Shown piece by piece: positions 16,510-24,811 of a stretch of DNA of 64,000 nucleotides; positions within the stretch are counted from its first letter, which is position 1, and every line of letters begins with the position of its first letter. Both the position numbers and the translations under genes were made by a program. Source of the stretch: Streptomyces alfalfae (lineage in GTDB: Bacteria > Actinomycetota > Actinomycetes > Streptomycetales > Streptomycetaceae); assembly GCF_004127445.1 (NCBI RefSeq), contig NZ_QEXM01000037.1:186001-250000 (forward strand), read 5' to 3'. The notes beneath the pieces were generated by a model, which was not told where the DNA came from, ran no database searches, and saw nothing but the letters and a program-made list of their open reading frames with translations.

Positions 16510-16787
16510 TCCCCCGGGGCCCACTCCACGGGCTCGGCGGCTGCCGCGAGCGTGTCGAGGAACCGCCGCAGGGCCGGCGTCCCCCGGGCCCCCAGCTCGA
16601 CCGGCGGCACGGGCGCCCCGCGCCGGGCGTCCGCCGCCTGGCACGGCTCGGGCCGCCCCTCGGCCGGAACGGTCGCCGCGCGGCGTATGTACTCGGCGAC
16701 CGGCACCCCGAGCCCGTCCGCGCGCCGCAGGACCGTGGCGTACTCCTCGGGCGTGAACACGACCTGTACAGGCTTGGCACCGTTCAT
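16482..16787 (-). CDS. Small protein with ribbon-helix-helix-like N-terminus
   Basis: The 101-residue protein opens with VQVVFTPEEYATVLRRADG and GVPVAEYIRRAA. This is the strand-helix-helix pattern of ribbon-helix-helix (CopG/Arc-type) DNA-binding proteins, which would use the first strand to read the DNA groove as a dimer. The rest is Pro/Arg-rich and then helical (TPALRRFLDTLAAAAEPVEW). No toxin partner is adjacent. ATG 16787 is the natural start, though no strong ribosome site is seen. Its last 28 nt are antisense to the end of asnB. The assignment rests on pattern only. Confidence 0.6.
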   Translation of the reverse strand: MNGAKPVQVVFTPEEYATVLRRADGLGVPVAEYIRRAATVPAEGRPEPCQAADARRGAPVPPVELGARGTPALRRFLDTLAAAAEPVEWAPGDQESASSGR

Positions 16788-16914
16788 GGACGCATGATGC
16801 CGCCCCGACTCGTGGGGCACGCCGGGGTCGGCATATTCGCCCCCCAAGGCGTGAAAACGGGGAAAGTCCGTGACAGCGGGGGAGGCCGTGGCGTCCGAGG
16901 CGGCGCCGGAATGA

Positions 16915-16959
16915 GAAGTGGCTCCGACCGGACGGGGGAATCTCGGTCGGAGCCTCTTC
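16915..16959 (-). terminator. Strong stem-loop downstream of the TauE gene
   Basis: GGCTCCGACCG (16920-16930) and CGGTCGGAGCC (16944-16954) pair perfectly around a 13-nt loop. The stem extends to GAAG/CTTC (16915-16959) with one mismatch. It lies 73 nt past the TauE stop. Confidence 0.7.
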
Positions 16960-17032
16960 ATGTTCAATGATAAACCATCCGGAGAGTGCCCTGGTCCACG
17001 GCGTCGGCCGGGGTCGTGGGCGGGCGTGACGC

Positions 17033-17788
17033 CTACCGCACGAGCATGATCACCGACGCCGTGACGCCGACGACGACGATGAAGCCGCGCATCGCGACCG
17101 GCGGCAGCCGGCGGCCGTAGCGGGCGCCCACCAGCCCGCCGACCGTGGACCCCGCGGCGATGATCCCGGCGATCGTCCAGTCGATGTCCGCCACGAGGAC
17201 GAAGACGACGGCGGCGACGCCGTTCACGAGTGAGGCGAGGACGTTCTTGGCGGCGTTCAGCCGCTGGAGGTCGTCCAGGATGAACGCGCCGAAGAGGCCC
17301 ATGAGCAGCACGCCCTGGGCCGCTCCGAAGTAGCCGCCGTAGACGCCGGTGACGAGGACGCCGCACCACAGCGGGAAGCCGCCGTCGCGCCTGCCGTTGT
17401 CGCCGCGCTCCTTCATCCGCCGGTTCAACCACGGCTGGAGCACCACCAGGACGCAGGCGGTCAGGATCAGCACCGGCACCACCGCCTGGAAGGCGTCGGC
17501 GGGCAGCCGGAGCAGGAGCAGCGCGCCGATCAGGCCGCCGATGAGCGAGGCCGCGCCGAACCGCACGAGGCGCCGGGCCTGCCCCTTCATCTCGCGCCGG
17601 TAGCCGTACGCGGCGCTGAGCGTGCCCGGCACCAGGCCCAGGTTGTTCGACACGTTGGCGAGCACCGGCGGGCAGCCGAAGGCCAGCAGGGTCGGGAACG
17701 TGATCAGGGTGCCGGAGCCGACCACGGCGTTGAGTCCGCCGGCCGCGACCCCGGCGGCTCCGACCGCCACCATTTCGAGCGCTTCCAC
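17033..17788 (-). CDS. TauE/SafE-family sulfite/organic-anion exporter
   Basis: The 251-residue membrane protein has the two-repeat TauE/SafE pattern. GGLNAVVGSGTLITFPTLL at the start of repeat one and GVYGGYFGAAQGVLLMGLF at the start of repeat two are the family signatures. Members export sulfite, sulfoacetate or related anions. Translation starts at GTG 17788, with AAAGGTGAT upstream. It diverges from a LysR-type gene, the common arrangement for LysR-controlled exporters. A strong stem-loop terminates it. No sulfur-oxidation gene is adjacent, so the substrate is inferred only from family. Confidence 0.88.
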   Translation of the reverse strand: MEALEMVAVGAAGVAAGGLNAVVGSGTLITFPTLLAFGCPPVLANVSNNLGLVPGTLSAAYGYRREMKGQARRLVRFGAASLIGGLIGALLLLRLPADAFQAVVPVLILTACVLVVLQPWLNRRMKERGDNGRRDGGFPLWCGVLVTGVYGGYFGAAQGVLLMGLFGAFILDDLQRLNAAKNVLASLVNGVAAVVFVLVADIDWTIAGIIAAGSTVGGLVGARYGRRLPPVAMRGFIVVVGVTASVIMLVR

Positions 17789-17920
17789 ACATCACCTTTC
17801 CGCCCGGCCCTCGGTCCGGTTCGCCGGAGCCGGGGCCCCGGGTCGACGCCCGTCTCCGGGTCGCCGCCCGGACCTGTGACGATCTTCCGCCACGGCCAAA
17901 ACCCAAGTCAATCCTCGGGT

Positions 17921-17948
17921 TTGCTTGCATCCCTCCAAGCGATAACTT
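17921..17948 (+). promoter_or_regulatory. LysR gene promoter with dyad
   Basis: TTGCTT (17921-17926), a 16-nt spacer and TAACTT (17943-17948) form a promoter whose expected start lies about 2 nt before GTG 17957. GCTTG (17923-17927) and CAAGC (17936-17940) form an inverted repeat inside it, a plausible LysR box acting on both divergent genes. Confidence 0.5.
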
Positions 17949-17956
17949 CGTCCTTC

Positions 17957-18886
17957 GTGACCCTCGACGATCTCCGTGTCTTCGTGGCCGTGTGCCGCGC
18001 GGGCAGTCTCAGCGCCGTCGCCCGCGACCTGACCTGTACGCAGTCGGCCGTGAGCCAGCACGTCAAACGTCTGGAGAAGGAGTTCGGCGTCAGCCTCCTC
18101 GAACGGCACGCGCGCGGTGTCGTCCCGACGCCGGCCGGGCGCGTCCTCGCGGCGGCGGCCGCCGACGGGATCGGCGGCATCGACCTCGCCGTGCGCCGGC
18201 TGCGGGAACAGGCGCGCGGGGACGGCGGCACCGTGCGGGTGACCACCGGGGCCACCAGCGTGCGGCACTTCATGGCCGAGGCCGTCGTCGGCTTCCGGGA
18301 GCGCCATCCGCGGGTCGGCCTGGAGTTCCGGACCACGGGCTCCAGCAGCGGCTGCTTCGACGCGCTCGCCGCTGACGACCTGGACCTGGCCTGGATCACC
18401 CTCGGCGAGGCCGTGCGCGGCATCGAGCAGCGGCCCGTCGTGGCGCTGCCGTGGGTCCTCGCCGTACGCGCCGGTGATCCGCTCGCCGACCGGGCGTGCG
18501 TCGAACTCGGCGAGCTGGCCACCGCGCAGCTCATCACGCCACCGGCCGACTCGACCTCCCGCGCCCAGCTCGACCGGCGGCTCGCCGAGGCCGGCGTGGA
18601 GCTGCCCGCGGTCACCAGCGTCGCCGACTGGGACACCGCCGTCCTGCTCGCGGGGCTCGGCACCGGCCGGGCCGTGGTCCCCGCGCTGCCCGGCGGCGCC
18701 TCCGGCGGCGTGCGCCTGGTGCCCGTCCCCGGACTGCCCCCGCTGACGGTGGGCTGGGCGGTGCGCCGCTGGGACGCGCTCACCCCGCTGGCCCGCGCCT
18801 TCGCCGACACCGTGGCCGAGCACTGCGCCACGCTGGGACAGGTCCCCGCTCAGGGCAGCAGCCGGGCGGCCCGCGTCCGGAGGTAG
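17957..18886 (+). CDS. LysR-family transcriptional regulator
   Basis: The 309-residue protein has the LysR winged helix-turn-helix at residues 1-60 (LDDLRVFVAVCRAGSLSAVA and CTQSAVSQHVKRLEKEFG). A periplasmic-binding-like effector domain follows, beginning VRVTTGATSVRHFMAEAVV. GTG 17957 starts exactly where the family does and appears leaderless, with TAACTT just upstream. It is divergent from the TauE/SafE exporter, which is its probable target; the effector may be a sulfur anion or organic acid. The 3' end overlaps the convergent ECF sigma gene by 37 nt. Confidence 0.88.
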   Translation: MTLDDLRVFVAVCRAGSLSAVARDLTCTQSAVSQHVKRLEKEFGVSLLERHARGVVPTPAGRVLAAAAADGIGGIDLAVRRLREQARGDGGTVRVTTGATSVRHFMAEAVVGFRERHPRVGLEFRTTGSSSGCFDALAADDLDLAWITLGEAVRGIEQRPVVALPWVLAVRAGDPLADRACVELGELATAQLITPPADSTSRAQLDRRLAEAGVELPAVTSVADWDTAVLLAGLGTGRAVVPALPGGASGGVRLVPVPGLPPLTVGWAVRRWDALTPLARAFADTVAEHCATLGQVPAQGSSRAARVRR

Positions 18887-20085
18887 TGCGCCTCGGGTCC
18901 GCTGAGGGTGCCCTTCGCCGCAGCACGGTAGGCGGCGAGCGCCCCCTCACGGTCGCCCGCCTTCTCCAGGAGATGGGCGCGCACGGCTTCGAGGCGGTAG
19001 TGTCCGCCCAACTGCTCCTCCAGCGCCGCGAGTTCACCGAGCCCGGCGCGCGGCCCGTGCGCCATCGCGTACGCCACGGCCCGGCCGAGCCCGGCCATGG
19101 GCTCGGGGGCACGGCGTACGAGAACGTCGTACAGGGCGAGGATCTGCGGCCAGTCGGTGTCCTCGGCGCGCTCCGCCTCGTCGTGCAGGGCCGCGATCGC
19201 CGCCTGCAACTGGTAGGCGCCCGGCGGCCCTTGGGACAGCGCCTCCTCCACGAGCGCCGTGCCTTCGGCGATCGCCCGCCGGTCCCAGCGGCCGCGGTCC
19301 TGCTCGTCCAGCGGGATCAGCTCCCCGTGCGGCCCGGTCCGCGCGGCGGTGCGGGCCTCGGTGAGCAGCATCAGCGCGAGCAGGCCCGTCACCGCGCCCT
19401 CCCCGGGCAGCAGGCGGCGCACGGCACGGGTCAGCCGGATCGCCTCACGGGCCAGGTCCGCGCGGTGCAGGGCGTCGCCGGACGTCGCGGTGTACCCCTC
19501 GTTGAAGATCAGGTACAGCACCTGGAGGACCACGGCGAGGCGTGCGTCGCGGTCGGCGGGGACCGGCTGCCGGAACGGCACCCCCTTGATCCTCCCCTTC
19601 GCCCTGCTGATCCGCTGGGCCATCGTCGCCTCCGGCGCCAGATGGGCGCGGGCGATCTCCGCCGTGGTCAGACCGCCGACGGCGCGCAGCGTCAGGGCGA
19701 CCTGCGCGGCCGGGGTGAGCGCCGGATGGCAGCAGAGGAACAGCAGGGTGAGGGTGTCGTCGTCGGAGGGGGCGCGGCTCTCGCCCGGCGGGGGAGCGGT
19801 GAACGCGTCGCGCGGCGTCAGCAGGGCCGCGTCCTCCTCGCGCCGCCGCCGGGCCTCGTCCGCGCGCAGCTGGTCCACGAGGCGGCGCGAGGCCACCCGG
19901 ATCAGCCAGCCGCGCGGATTGTCCGGCACACCCTCGTCCGGCCACTGGCGGGCCGCGGCGAGCAGCGCCTCCTGCACGGCGTCCTCGGCGGTGGCGAAGT
20001 GCCCGTACCGGCGTACGAGCGCGCCGAGGACCTGCGGCGCGTGGCGGCGCAGCAGGTCCTCGGTCTCGTCGGCACCTCTCAGCAC
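18850..20085 (-). CDS. ECF sigma factor with C-terminal helical (TPR-like) extension, ECF42 type
   Basis: This 411-residue protein is much longer than a classic ECF sigma factor. Sigma-2 lies near residues 8-75 (HFATAEDAVQEALLAA) and sigma-4 near 115-165 (GGLTTAEIARAHLAPEATMA). About 240 residues of helical extension follow, including LYLIFNEGYTA and AYQLQAAIAALHDEA. This layout, with a DGPF/YCII protein encoded beside it, defines the ECF42 group. There the extension controls activity, since no classical anti-sigma factor is present. GTG 20085 overlaps the end of the DGPF gene by 7 nt, implying coupling; GGAGG lies 3 nt before it. Confidence 0.9.
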   Translation of the reverse strand: MLRGADETEDLLRRHAPQVLGALVRRYGHFATAEDAVQEALLAAARQWPDEGVPDNPRGWLIRVASRRLVDQLRADEARRRREEDAALLTPRDAFTAPPPGESRAPSDDDTLTLLFLCCHPALTPAAQVALTLRAVGGLTTAEIARAHLAPEATMAQRISRAKGRIKGVPFRQPVPADRDARLAVVLQVLYLIFNEGYTATSGDALHRADLAREAIRLTRAVRRLLPGEGAVTGLLALMLLTEARTAARTGPHGELIPLDEQDRGRWDRRAIAEGTALVEEALSQGPPGAYQLQAAIAALHDEAERAEDTDWPQILALYDVLVRRAPEPMAGLGRAVAYAMAHGPRAGLGELAALEEQLGGHYRLEAVRAHLLEKAGDREGALAAYRAAAKGTLSGPEAHYLRTRAARLLP

Positions 20086-20492
20086 TCGCCTCCGGCTCCC
20101 TGGACGGGCCTGATGATCACGGGCGGGTCGACGACCCCCTCGGGGCCGGGGCACCGCGCGATGCGCACGGCGATCTCGGTGACCCGCTCCAGGCTCTCGC
20201 ACTCCAGGAGCCAGTACCCGGCGAGCAGCTCCTTCGTCTCGCCGTAGGGGCCGTCCGTGATCACCGGCCGGCCGTCCTTGCCGATGCTGACCGCGCGGGC
20301 CCGCGCCGGTTCGGTCAGGCCCTGCCCGTCGATGAGCTCACCGGACTCGGCGAGGTCGTCGTTGAGGGTGCTCATGAACGCGTACATCGCCTGCAGTTCC
20401 TGCTCGCTCCAGGCGGGGCTCGTCCCGGAGGGCTTGCCCGACATGCTGTCGTAGTCGGCCTGGGAGCCCTGGACCATCACCAGATACTTCAT
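20079..20492 (-). CDS. YCII-related DGPF-domain protein
   Basis: The 137-residue protein shows the DGPF signature as ITDGPYGETKELLAGYWLLE near residues 80-100, with the N-terminus MKYLVMVQGSQADYDSM typical of the family. These small ferredoxin-like dimers are almost always encoded next to ECF42-type sigma factors. Their exact role, possibly as output or sensor, is not established. ATG 20492 has GAGGAG at proper spacing. The gene is first in a two-gene unit, and its stop overlaps the sigma factor start. No TGTCGA-like box is visible upstream. Confidence 0.9.
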   Translation of the reverse strand: MKYLVMVQGSQADYDSMSGKPSGTSPAWSEQELQAMYAFMSTLNDDLAESGELIDGQGLTEPARARAVSIGKDGRPVITDGPYGETKELLAGYWLLECESLERVTEIAVRIARCPGPEGVVDPPVIIRPVQGAGGEC

Positions 20493-20579
20493 GGCGTCTC
20501 TCCTCGGTTCGCGCCGTCACCCCTCGTGGGCGACTCTCACCGGGGACGTCGGAGCGGGCGGCGCGTTCTCTACACCTCG

Positions 20580-20606
20580 CGGAAAGTTTCTCCGTCTCTT
20601 TTTCCG
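20580..20606 (+). promoter_or_regulatory. GAAAGTTTC operator upstream of the pectinase gene
   Basis: GAAAGTTTC (20582-20590) is a perfect short palindrome with GAAA/TTTC arms, resembling LacI-type operators of Streptomyces polysaccharide genes. CGGAAA (20580-20585) and TTTCCG (20601-20606) form a second, overlapping inverted repeat. Both lie about 120-146 nt before the pectinase start. Confidence 0.4.
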
Positions 20607-20725
20607 ATGCTAGAGGGACACCGGCGAAGAGGGGCGGCAACCTTTCGTGATCCGGCGGCGACTGCTCAGCGGCCCGTTCCACCGGACACGGGCGCCCCCC
20701 ACGCACGCAGAGACGGGAAAGACGG

Positions 20726-22789
20726 ATGACTGAGCTGCACGGCCCCGGCAGAGCACGGCACCGCCGGAAGAAGACGGCCCTGGTGGCAGGTGTTCCGCTG
20801 GCGCTGACCGCCGCGGCGGCCATGGCCTACGGCACGGCCTTCGGGGTGTTCGGCGCGGACGCGCAGCCGAAGGCCGCGGCGGCCCCCGCCCCGGCCTGGG
20901 CCGACGACACCGCGGACGGTTTCGCGTCGGTCGAGGCCCACGGCCAGAAGGGCACCTACGGCGGCCGGGGCGGGCGGACGGTGACCGTCCGGACCCTCGC
21001 CGACCTGGAGAAGTACGCGACCGCCGCCGAGCCCTACGTCATTGTGGTGGCCGCGGCGATCCCGGTGGACCCCAAGGGCAAGGAGATCAAGGTCGCGTCC
21101 GACAAGACGATCGTGGGCGCGGGCGCCTCGGGCGAGATCGTCGGCGGCGGCTTCTTCCTCGGCCGGGGCGTGCACAACGTGATCATCCGGAACCTCACGA
21201 TCCGGGACTCGTACGCGGGCGTCTGGAACGACAAGGAGCACGACTTCGACGCCATCCAGATGGACGGCGCCCACCACGTGTGGATCGACCACAACGACCT
21301 GCGGCACATGGCCGACGGCCTGATAGACAGCCGCAAGGACACCACCAACGTGACGGTGTCCTGGAACAGGCTGTCCCGCAACAACAAGACCTTCGGCATC
21401 GGCTGGAGCGAGAACACCACCGCCGACCTCACCGTGCACCACAACTGGTTCCGCGAGACCGAGCAGCGCAACCCCTCCACGGACAATGTCGCGCACGCGC
21501 ACCTCTACAACAACTACCTCCAGGACGACCCGGGCACGGACATCACCTCGTCCTACGGGAACTACGCGCGCGGCAGGACGAAGATGGTCCTGGAGAACAG
21601 CTACTTCAAGGGCGTCGACAACCCCGTCATCAAGGACGCCACGGCGGCCCTCGTGCAGCGCGGCAACGTCTTCTCCGGCACCAGCGGGCGCAACGAGAGC
21701 GGCGGCACGGCCTTCGACCCGAAGCGGTACTACCGCTACACCCCGGACAGGGCCGCCGACCTCCCCGGCATCCTCAAGGCCGGCGCCGGGCCGCGCGAGG
21801 ACATCGGGACGACGAACGGCACCCAGGCCGTACGGGCCACCACCTTGACGGTGGCCAAGGACGGCAGCGGGCAGTACCGCAGCGTCCAGCGGGCCGTCGA
21901 CGCCGTGCCCGCGGGCAACACCGCGCCCGTCGTCATCCGGATCGCGCCCGGCACCTACCGCGAGACGGTCAAGGTCCCGTCGAACAAGCCGCACGTCACG
22001 CTGCAGGGCACGGGCGGCAGCCGCAAGGACACGCTCATCGTCGAGGGCCACGCCTCCGGGATGACCAAGCCGGGCGGCGGCACCTACGGCACCGGCGGCA
22101 GCGCGACCGTCGCCGTGGAGGCCGACGACTTCACGGCCCGCAACCTCTCCCTCGCCAACGACTTCGACGAGGCCAGGAACCAGCAGCTCGACGGCCAGCA
22201 GGCGGTGGCCCTGCGCACCGCCGCCGACCGGGTGCGCCTGGACGACCTCATCGTCAGCGGCGACCAGGACACGCTGCTGCTCGACACCGCTGCCAAGGAC
22301 CGCACGGGCCGGGTCTACCTGACCGACTCGTACGTGATCGGCAACACCGACTTCGTCTTCGGCCGGGCCACGGCGGTCGTCGACCGGTCCGTCCTCACCC
22401 TGAAGAAGCGCTGGAACGGCACGTCGGCCGGGTACGTCACCGCGCCGAGCACCCCCGCGGGACGCAAGGGCTTCCTCATCACCCGCTCGACCATCGACGG
22501 CGACGTGTCCGCCGGGAGCTTCCACCTCGGGCGCCCCTGGCACGCGGGCGGTGACGCGAGCCTCGACCCGCAGACCACCGTCCGCGACTCCACCCTCGGC
22601 GCCCCGATCAAGAAGACCCCCTGGACGGACATGGGCGGCTTCTCCTGGAAGGACGACCGCTTCGCCGAGTACAAGAACAAGGGACCGGGCGCGGGCGGCC
22701 CCAGCGCCGACCGCCCGCACCTGAGCGACGCCCAGGCCGCGGACTTTGAGACCGCGGACTGGCTCGGCGGCTGGAAGCCCGCCGACTGA
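20726..22789 (+). CDS. Secreted pectate lyase-pectin methylesterase fusion
   Basis: This 687-residue extracellular enzyme joins two pectin-degrading activities. Residues 1-50 form a twin-Arg-containing, hydrophobic export signal. Residues about 65-350 form a PL1 pectate lyase (VWIDHNDLRHMADGLIDSR, NPSTDNVAHAHLYNNYL). Residues about 372-687 form a CE8 methylesterase with GQYRSVQRAVDAVP, QQAVALR, SGDQDTLLL (Asp515), TDFVFG (Asp542) and LGRPW (Arg603). The esterase would remove methyl groups from pectin, creating the unmethylated substrate the lyase needs. ATG 20726 follows a GGGAAAG box. It stands alone, divergent from the DGPF/ECF unit, with palindromes in the promoter region. Confidence 0.92.
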   Translation: MTELHGPGRARHRRKKTALVAGVPLALTAAAAMAYGTAFGVFGADAQPKAAAAPAPAWADDTADGFASVEAHGQKGTYGGRGGRTVTVRTLADLEKYATAAEPYVIVVAAAIPVDPKGKEIKVASDKTIVGAGASGEIVGGGFFLGRGVHNVIIRNLTIRDSYAGVWNDKEHDFDAIQMDGAHHVWIDHNDLRHMADGLIDSRKDTTNVTVSWNRLSRNNKTFGIGWSENTTADLTVHHNWFRETEQRNPSTDNVAHAHLYNNYLQDDPGTDITSSYGNYARGRTKMVLENSYFKGVDNPVIKDATAALVQRGNVFSGTSGRNESGGTAFDPKRYYRYTPDRAADLPGILKAGAGPREDIGTTNGTQAVRATTLTVAKDGSGQYRSVQRAVDAVPAGNTAPVVIRIAPGTYRETVKVPSNKPHVTLQGTGGSRKDTLIVEGHASGMTKPGGGTYGTGGSATVAVEADDFTARNLSLANDFDEARNQQLDGQQAVALRTAADRVRLDDLIVSGDQDTLLLDTAAKDRTGRVYLTDSYVIGNTDFVFGRATAVVDRSVLTLKKRWNGTSAGYVTAPSTPAGRKGFLITRSTIDGDVSAGSFHLGRPWHAGGDASLDPQTTVRDSTLGAPIKKTPWTDMGGFSWKDDRFAEYKNKGPGAGGPSADRPHLSDAQAADFETADWLGGWKPAD

Positions 22790-22806
22790 CCCGAGGGGCA
22801 CGGGAC

Positions 22807-24336
22807 TCAGCCCAGGTGGACGGGGGCCGCGCCCTCGGCCGCCTCCTGGGCCTTGGCGTTGACGGCGAGGGCGGTGACCGCGAGGCCCGCGAGGAACATG
22901 ACGCCCGCGGCGACGAACGCCAGCGTGTAGCCGTGGGTCAGGGCGTCGGCGGCGTCGGCCACCAGGCCCTGGTCCTTGGTGGCGACGCCGCGGTAGAACG
23001 AGGCGGCGGCGTCGGGCAGCCTGTCGTTCGCCGCCGAGGTGGCGATGGTCGACAGGACGGCGAGGCCGAGGGCGCCGCCGATCTGCTGGGCGGTGTTGAG
23101 CAGCGCGGAGGCGATGCCCGTCTCCTGGTGCTCGACACCGCTGACCGCGCCGAGGGTCATGGGCACGAAGCCCATGCCGAGGCCGAGCGCGGTCACGAAC
23201 ATCGCGGGCATGAGGTGCCCGGCGTACGACGAGTCGGGCGTCAGCGTGGCGAACCAGAACATGCCGATCGCGGCCACGAGCAGCCCGGGGCCGGCTATCA
23301 GCCGGGGCGGGACGCGGGTGATCAGCTTGGAGCTGGCGGTGGCCGCGATGCCCATGCCGAGGCTGAACGGCAGGTTGGCGAAGCCGGTCCTGACCGCGCT
23401 GTAGCCGAGGATGAGCTGCATGTAGAGGGTCAGGAAGTAGAAGGTCGCCATCATGCCGGCGCCGATGAACAGCATCGTGGCGAAGGAGCCGGAGCGGTTG
23501 CGGTCCTTGAACAGGCGCAGCGGCATCATCGGGTGCCCGGTGCGGCTCTGGATGAACAGGAACGCGCTGAGCAGCACGGCGGCGACGACGAAGCAGGTCA
23601 GGGTGAACGTGTCGGTCCAGCCGTGCTCGCCGCCCCGCGTGATGCCGTAGACCAGCGCGATGAGACCGCCGGTGCCGGTGATGGTGCCGGGCAGGTCGAG
23701 GCGGCCCTGGTGGCGCTCGGCCTCCACGAGCGTCCTGGTGCCGGCGAGGACGGCGAGGCCGATCGGGATGTTCACGAAGAACACCCACCGCCAGTCGAGG
23801 GCGTCGGTCAGGATGCCGCCGAGCAGCAGTCCGACGGTGGCGCCGATGCCGGCCATGGCGGCGTAGACCCCCATCGCCTTGTTGCGCGGCTTGCCCTCGG
23901 GGAAGGTCGTGGCGATCAGGGACAGGGCGCTGGGCGCGGCGATGGCCGCGCCGACTCCCTGGAGGATGCGGGCGCCGATGAGCAGGCCCTCGTTCGGGGC
24001 GAGCCCGCCGAGCAGGGACGCCAGGGTGAACAGGGCGATGCCCACCTGGAACATCCGGCGCCGCCCGAAGAGGTCGCCCGCCCGCCCGCCGAGCAGCAGC
24101 AGCCCGCCGAAGGCCAGGGCGTACGAGTTGACGATCCAGGCCAGGTTGGCGTCGGAGACGCCGAGGGCGGTCTGGATGCTGGGCAGGGCGATGTTGGTGA
24201 TCGTGCCGTCCAGCACCACCATCAGCTGGGCCGCGGCGATGACGAACAGCGCGAGGCCGAGGTGCCGGCCGCGCGGTGACGCGCCGGCGGTGTCCGCCGG
24301 CGCGGGGGCGGTGACAGCGGGGCTGTCAGCAGACAT
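22807..24336 (-). CDS. MFS drug:H+ antiporter, DHA2 (EmrB/QacA) family
   Basis: The 509-residue, 14-helix type exporter shows LDGTITNIALPSIQTALG in helix 1 and GGRAGDLFGRRRMFQVGIAL as the loop 2-3 motif. MAGIGATVGLLLGGILTDAL in helix 5 is the antiporter motif C. Its reading frame is open 81 codons upstream of 24336, but that ATG has GGAG 8 nt before it. A perfect 16-bp palindrome (24370-24385) in its leader may be an operator. It converges on the pectinase gene with a 17-nt gap. No regulator is adjacent, and the substrate is unknown. Confidence 0.9.
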   Translation of the reverse strand: MSADSPAVTAPAPADTAGASPRGRHLGLALFVIAAAQLMVVLDGTITNIALPSIQTALGVSDANLAWIVNSYALAFGGLLLLGGRAGDLFGRRRMFQVGIALFTLASLLGGLAPNEGLLIGARILQGVGAAIAAPSALSLIATTFPEGKPRNKAMGVYAAMAGIGATVGLLLGGILTDALDWRWVFFVNIPIGLAVLAGTRTLVEAERHQGRLDLPGTITGTGGLIALVYGITRGGEHGWTDTFTLTCFVVAAVLLSAFLFIQSRTGHPMMPLRLFKDRNRSGSFATMLFIGAGMMATFYFLTLYMQLILGYSAVRTGFANLPFSLGMGIAATASSKLITRVPPRLIAGPGLLVAAIGMFWFATLTPDSSYAGHLMPAMFVTALGLGMGFVPMTLGAVSGVEHQETGIASALLNTAQQIGGALGLAVLSTIATSAANDRLPDAAASFYRGVATKDQGLVADAADALTHGYTLAFVAAGVMFLAGLAVTALAVNAKAQEAAEGAAPVHLG

Positions 24337-24811
24337 GGGAGAACTCCAGGGCGAGGCGTGGACGTAATTCTCCGGAATTCCGGAGAGGGAAGTCTCGGCG
24401 AACCGCTTCGAGCAGCGGTCACACCGCAATGCAATCCGAGCGGCGCGGCGCTGGGAATGCGGCCTGGGCTCGGGACGAGTGAATATCTTAGCACCCGATA
24501 AGGGCTGGTAGCGGGGGCGTTCAGTGGTGCGCGGGGCGCTCCGAATCGCGTTTGACATTCCCCTTCGTCGTGTGAGCAAAGGGGCTACCGGGTGTTATTT
24601 GCATTCTCGGAGAAAGTGTGAGCAAAGAATTCACGTCCCCTCGCGTGGGTTCACAATTTTCCCGGGAAAGCAAATTGAGCGGCCCGCTGTGTGGCCGAGG
24701 AAAACACCTGGACCGGCCCCTGGGCCGCCCACTAGCGTGCCCTCTCGGCCCGCCGCCGCGGTGAGGTCGCGTGCCACATCGCCTCCCCCGACAGGACAGG
24801 GAGTTCCGCAG
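24337..24811. other. Non-coding, A/T-richer divergent control region of two MFS genes
   Basis: No gene is supported here. The region contains CTCCGGAATTCCGGAG (24370-24385, perfect palindrome), two copies of GTGTGAGCAAAG (24570-24581 and 24616-24627, 46 bp apart) and TTGACA (24552-24557). It also holds TTTCCCGGGAAA (24658-24669), itself flanked by CAATTT and AAATTG. The density of symmetric elements suggests several regulators act here. Confidence 0.55.
24370..24385. promoter_or_regulatory. Perfect 16-bp palindrome
   Basis: CTCCGGAATTCCGGAG is fully self-complementary and lies 34 nt upstream of the DHA2 pump start codon, a position suited to an operator that blocks transcription of the pump. 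Confidence 0.5.
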
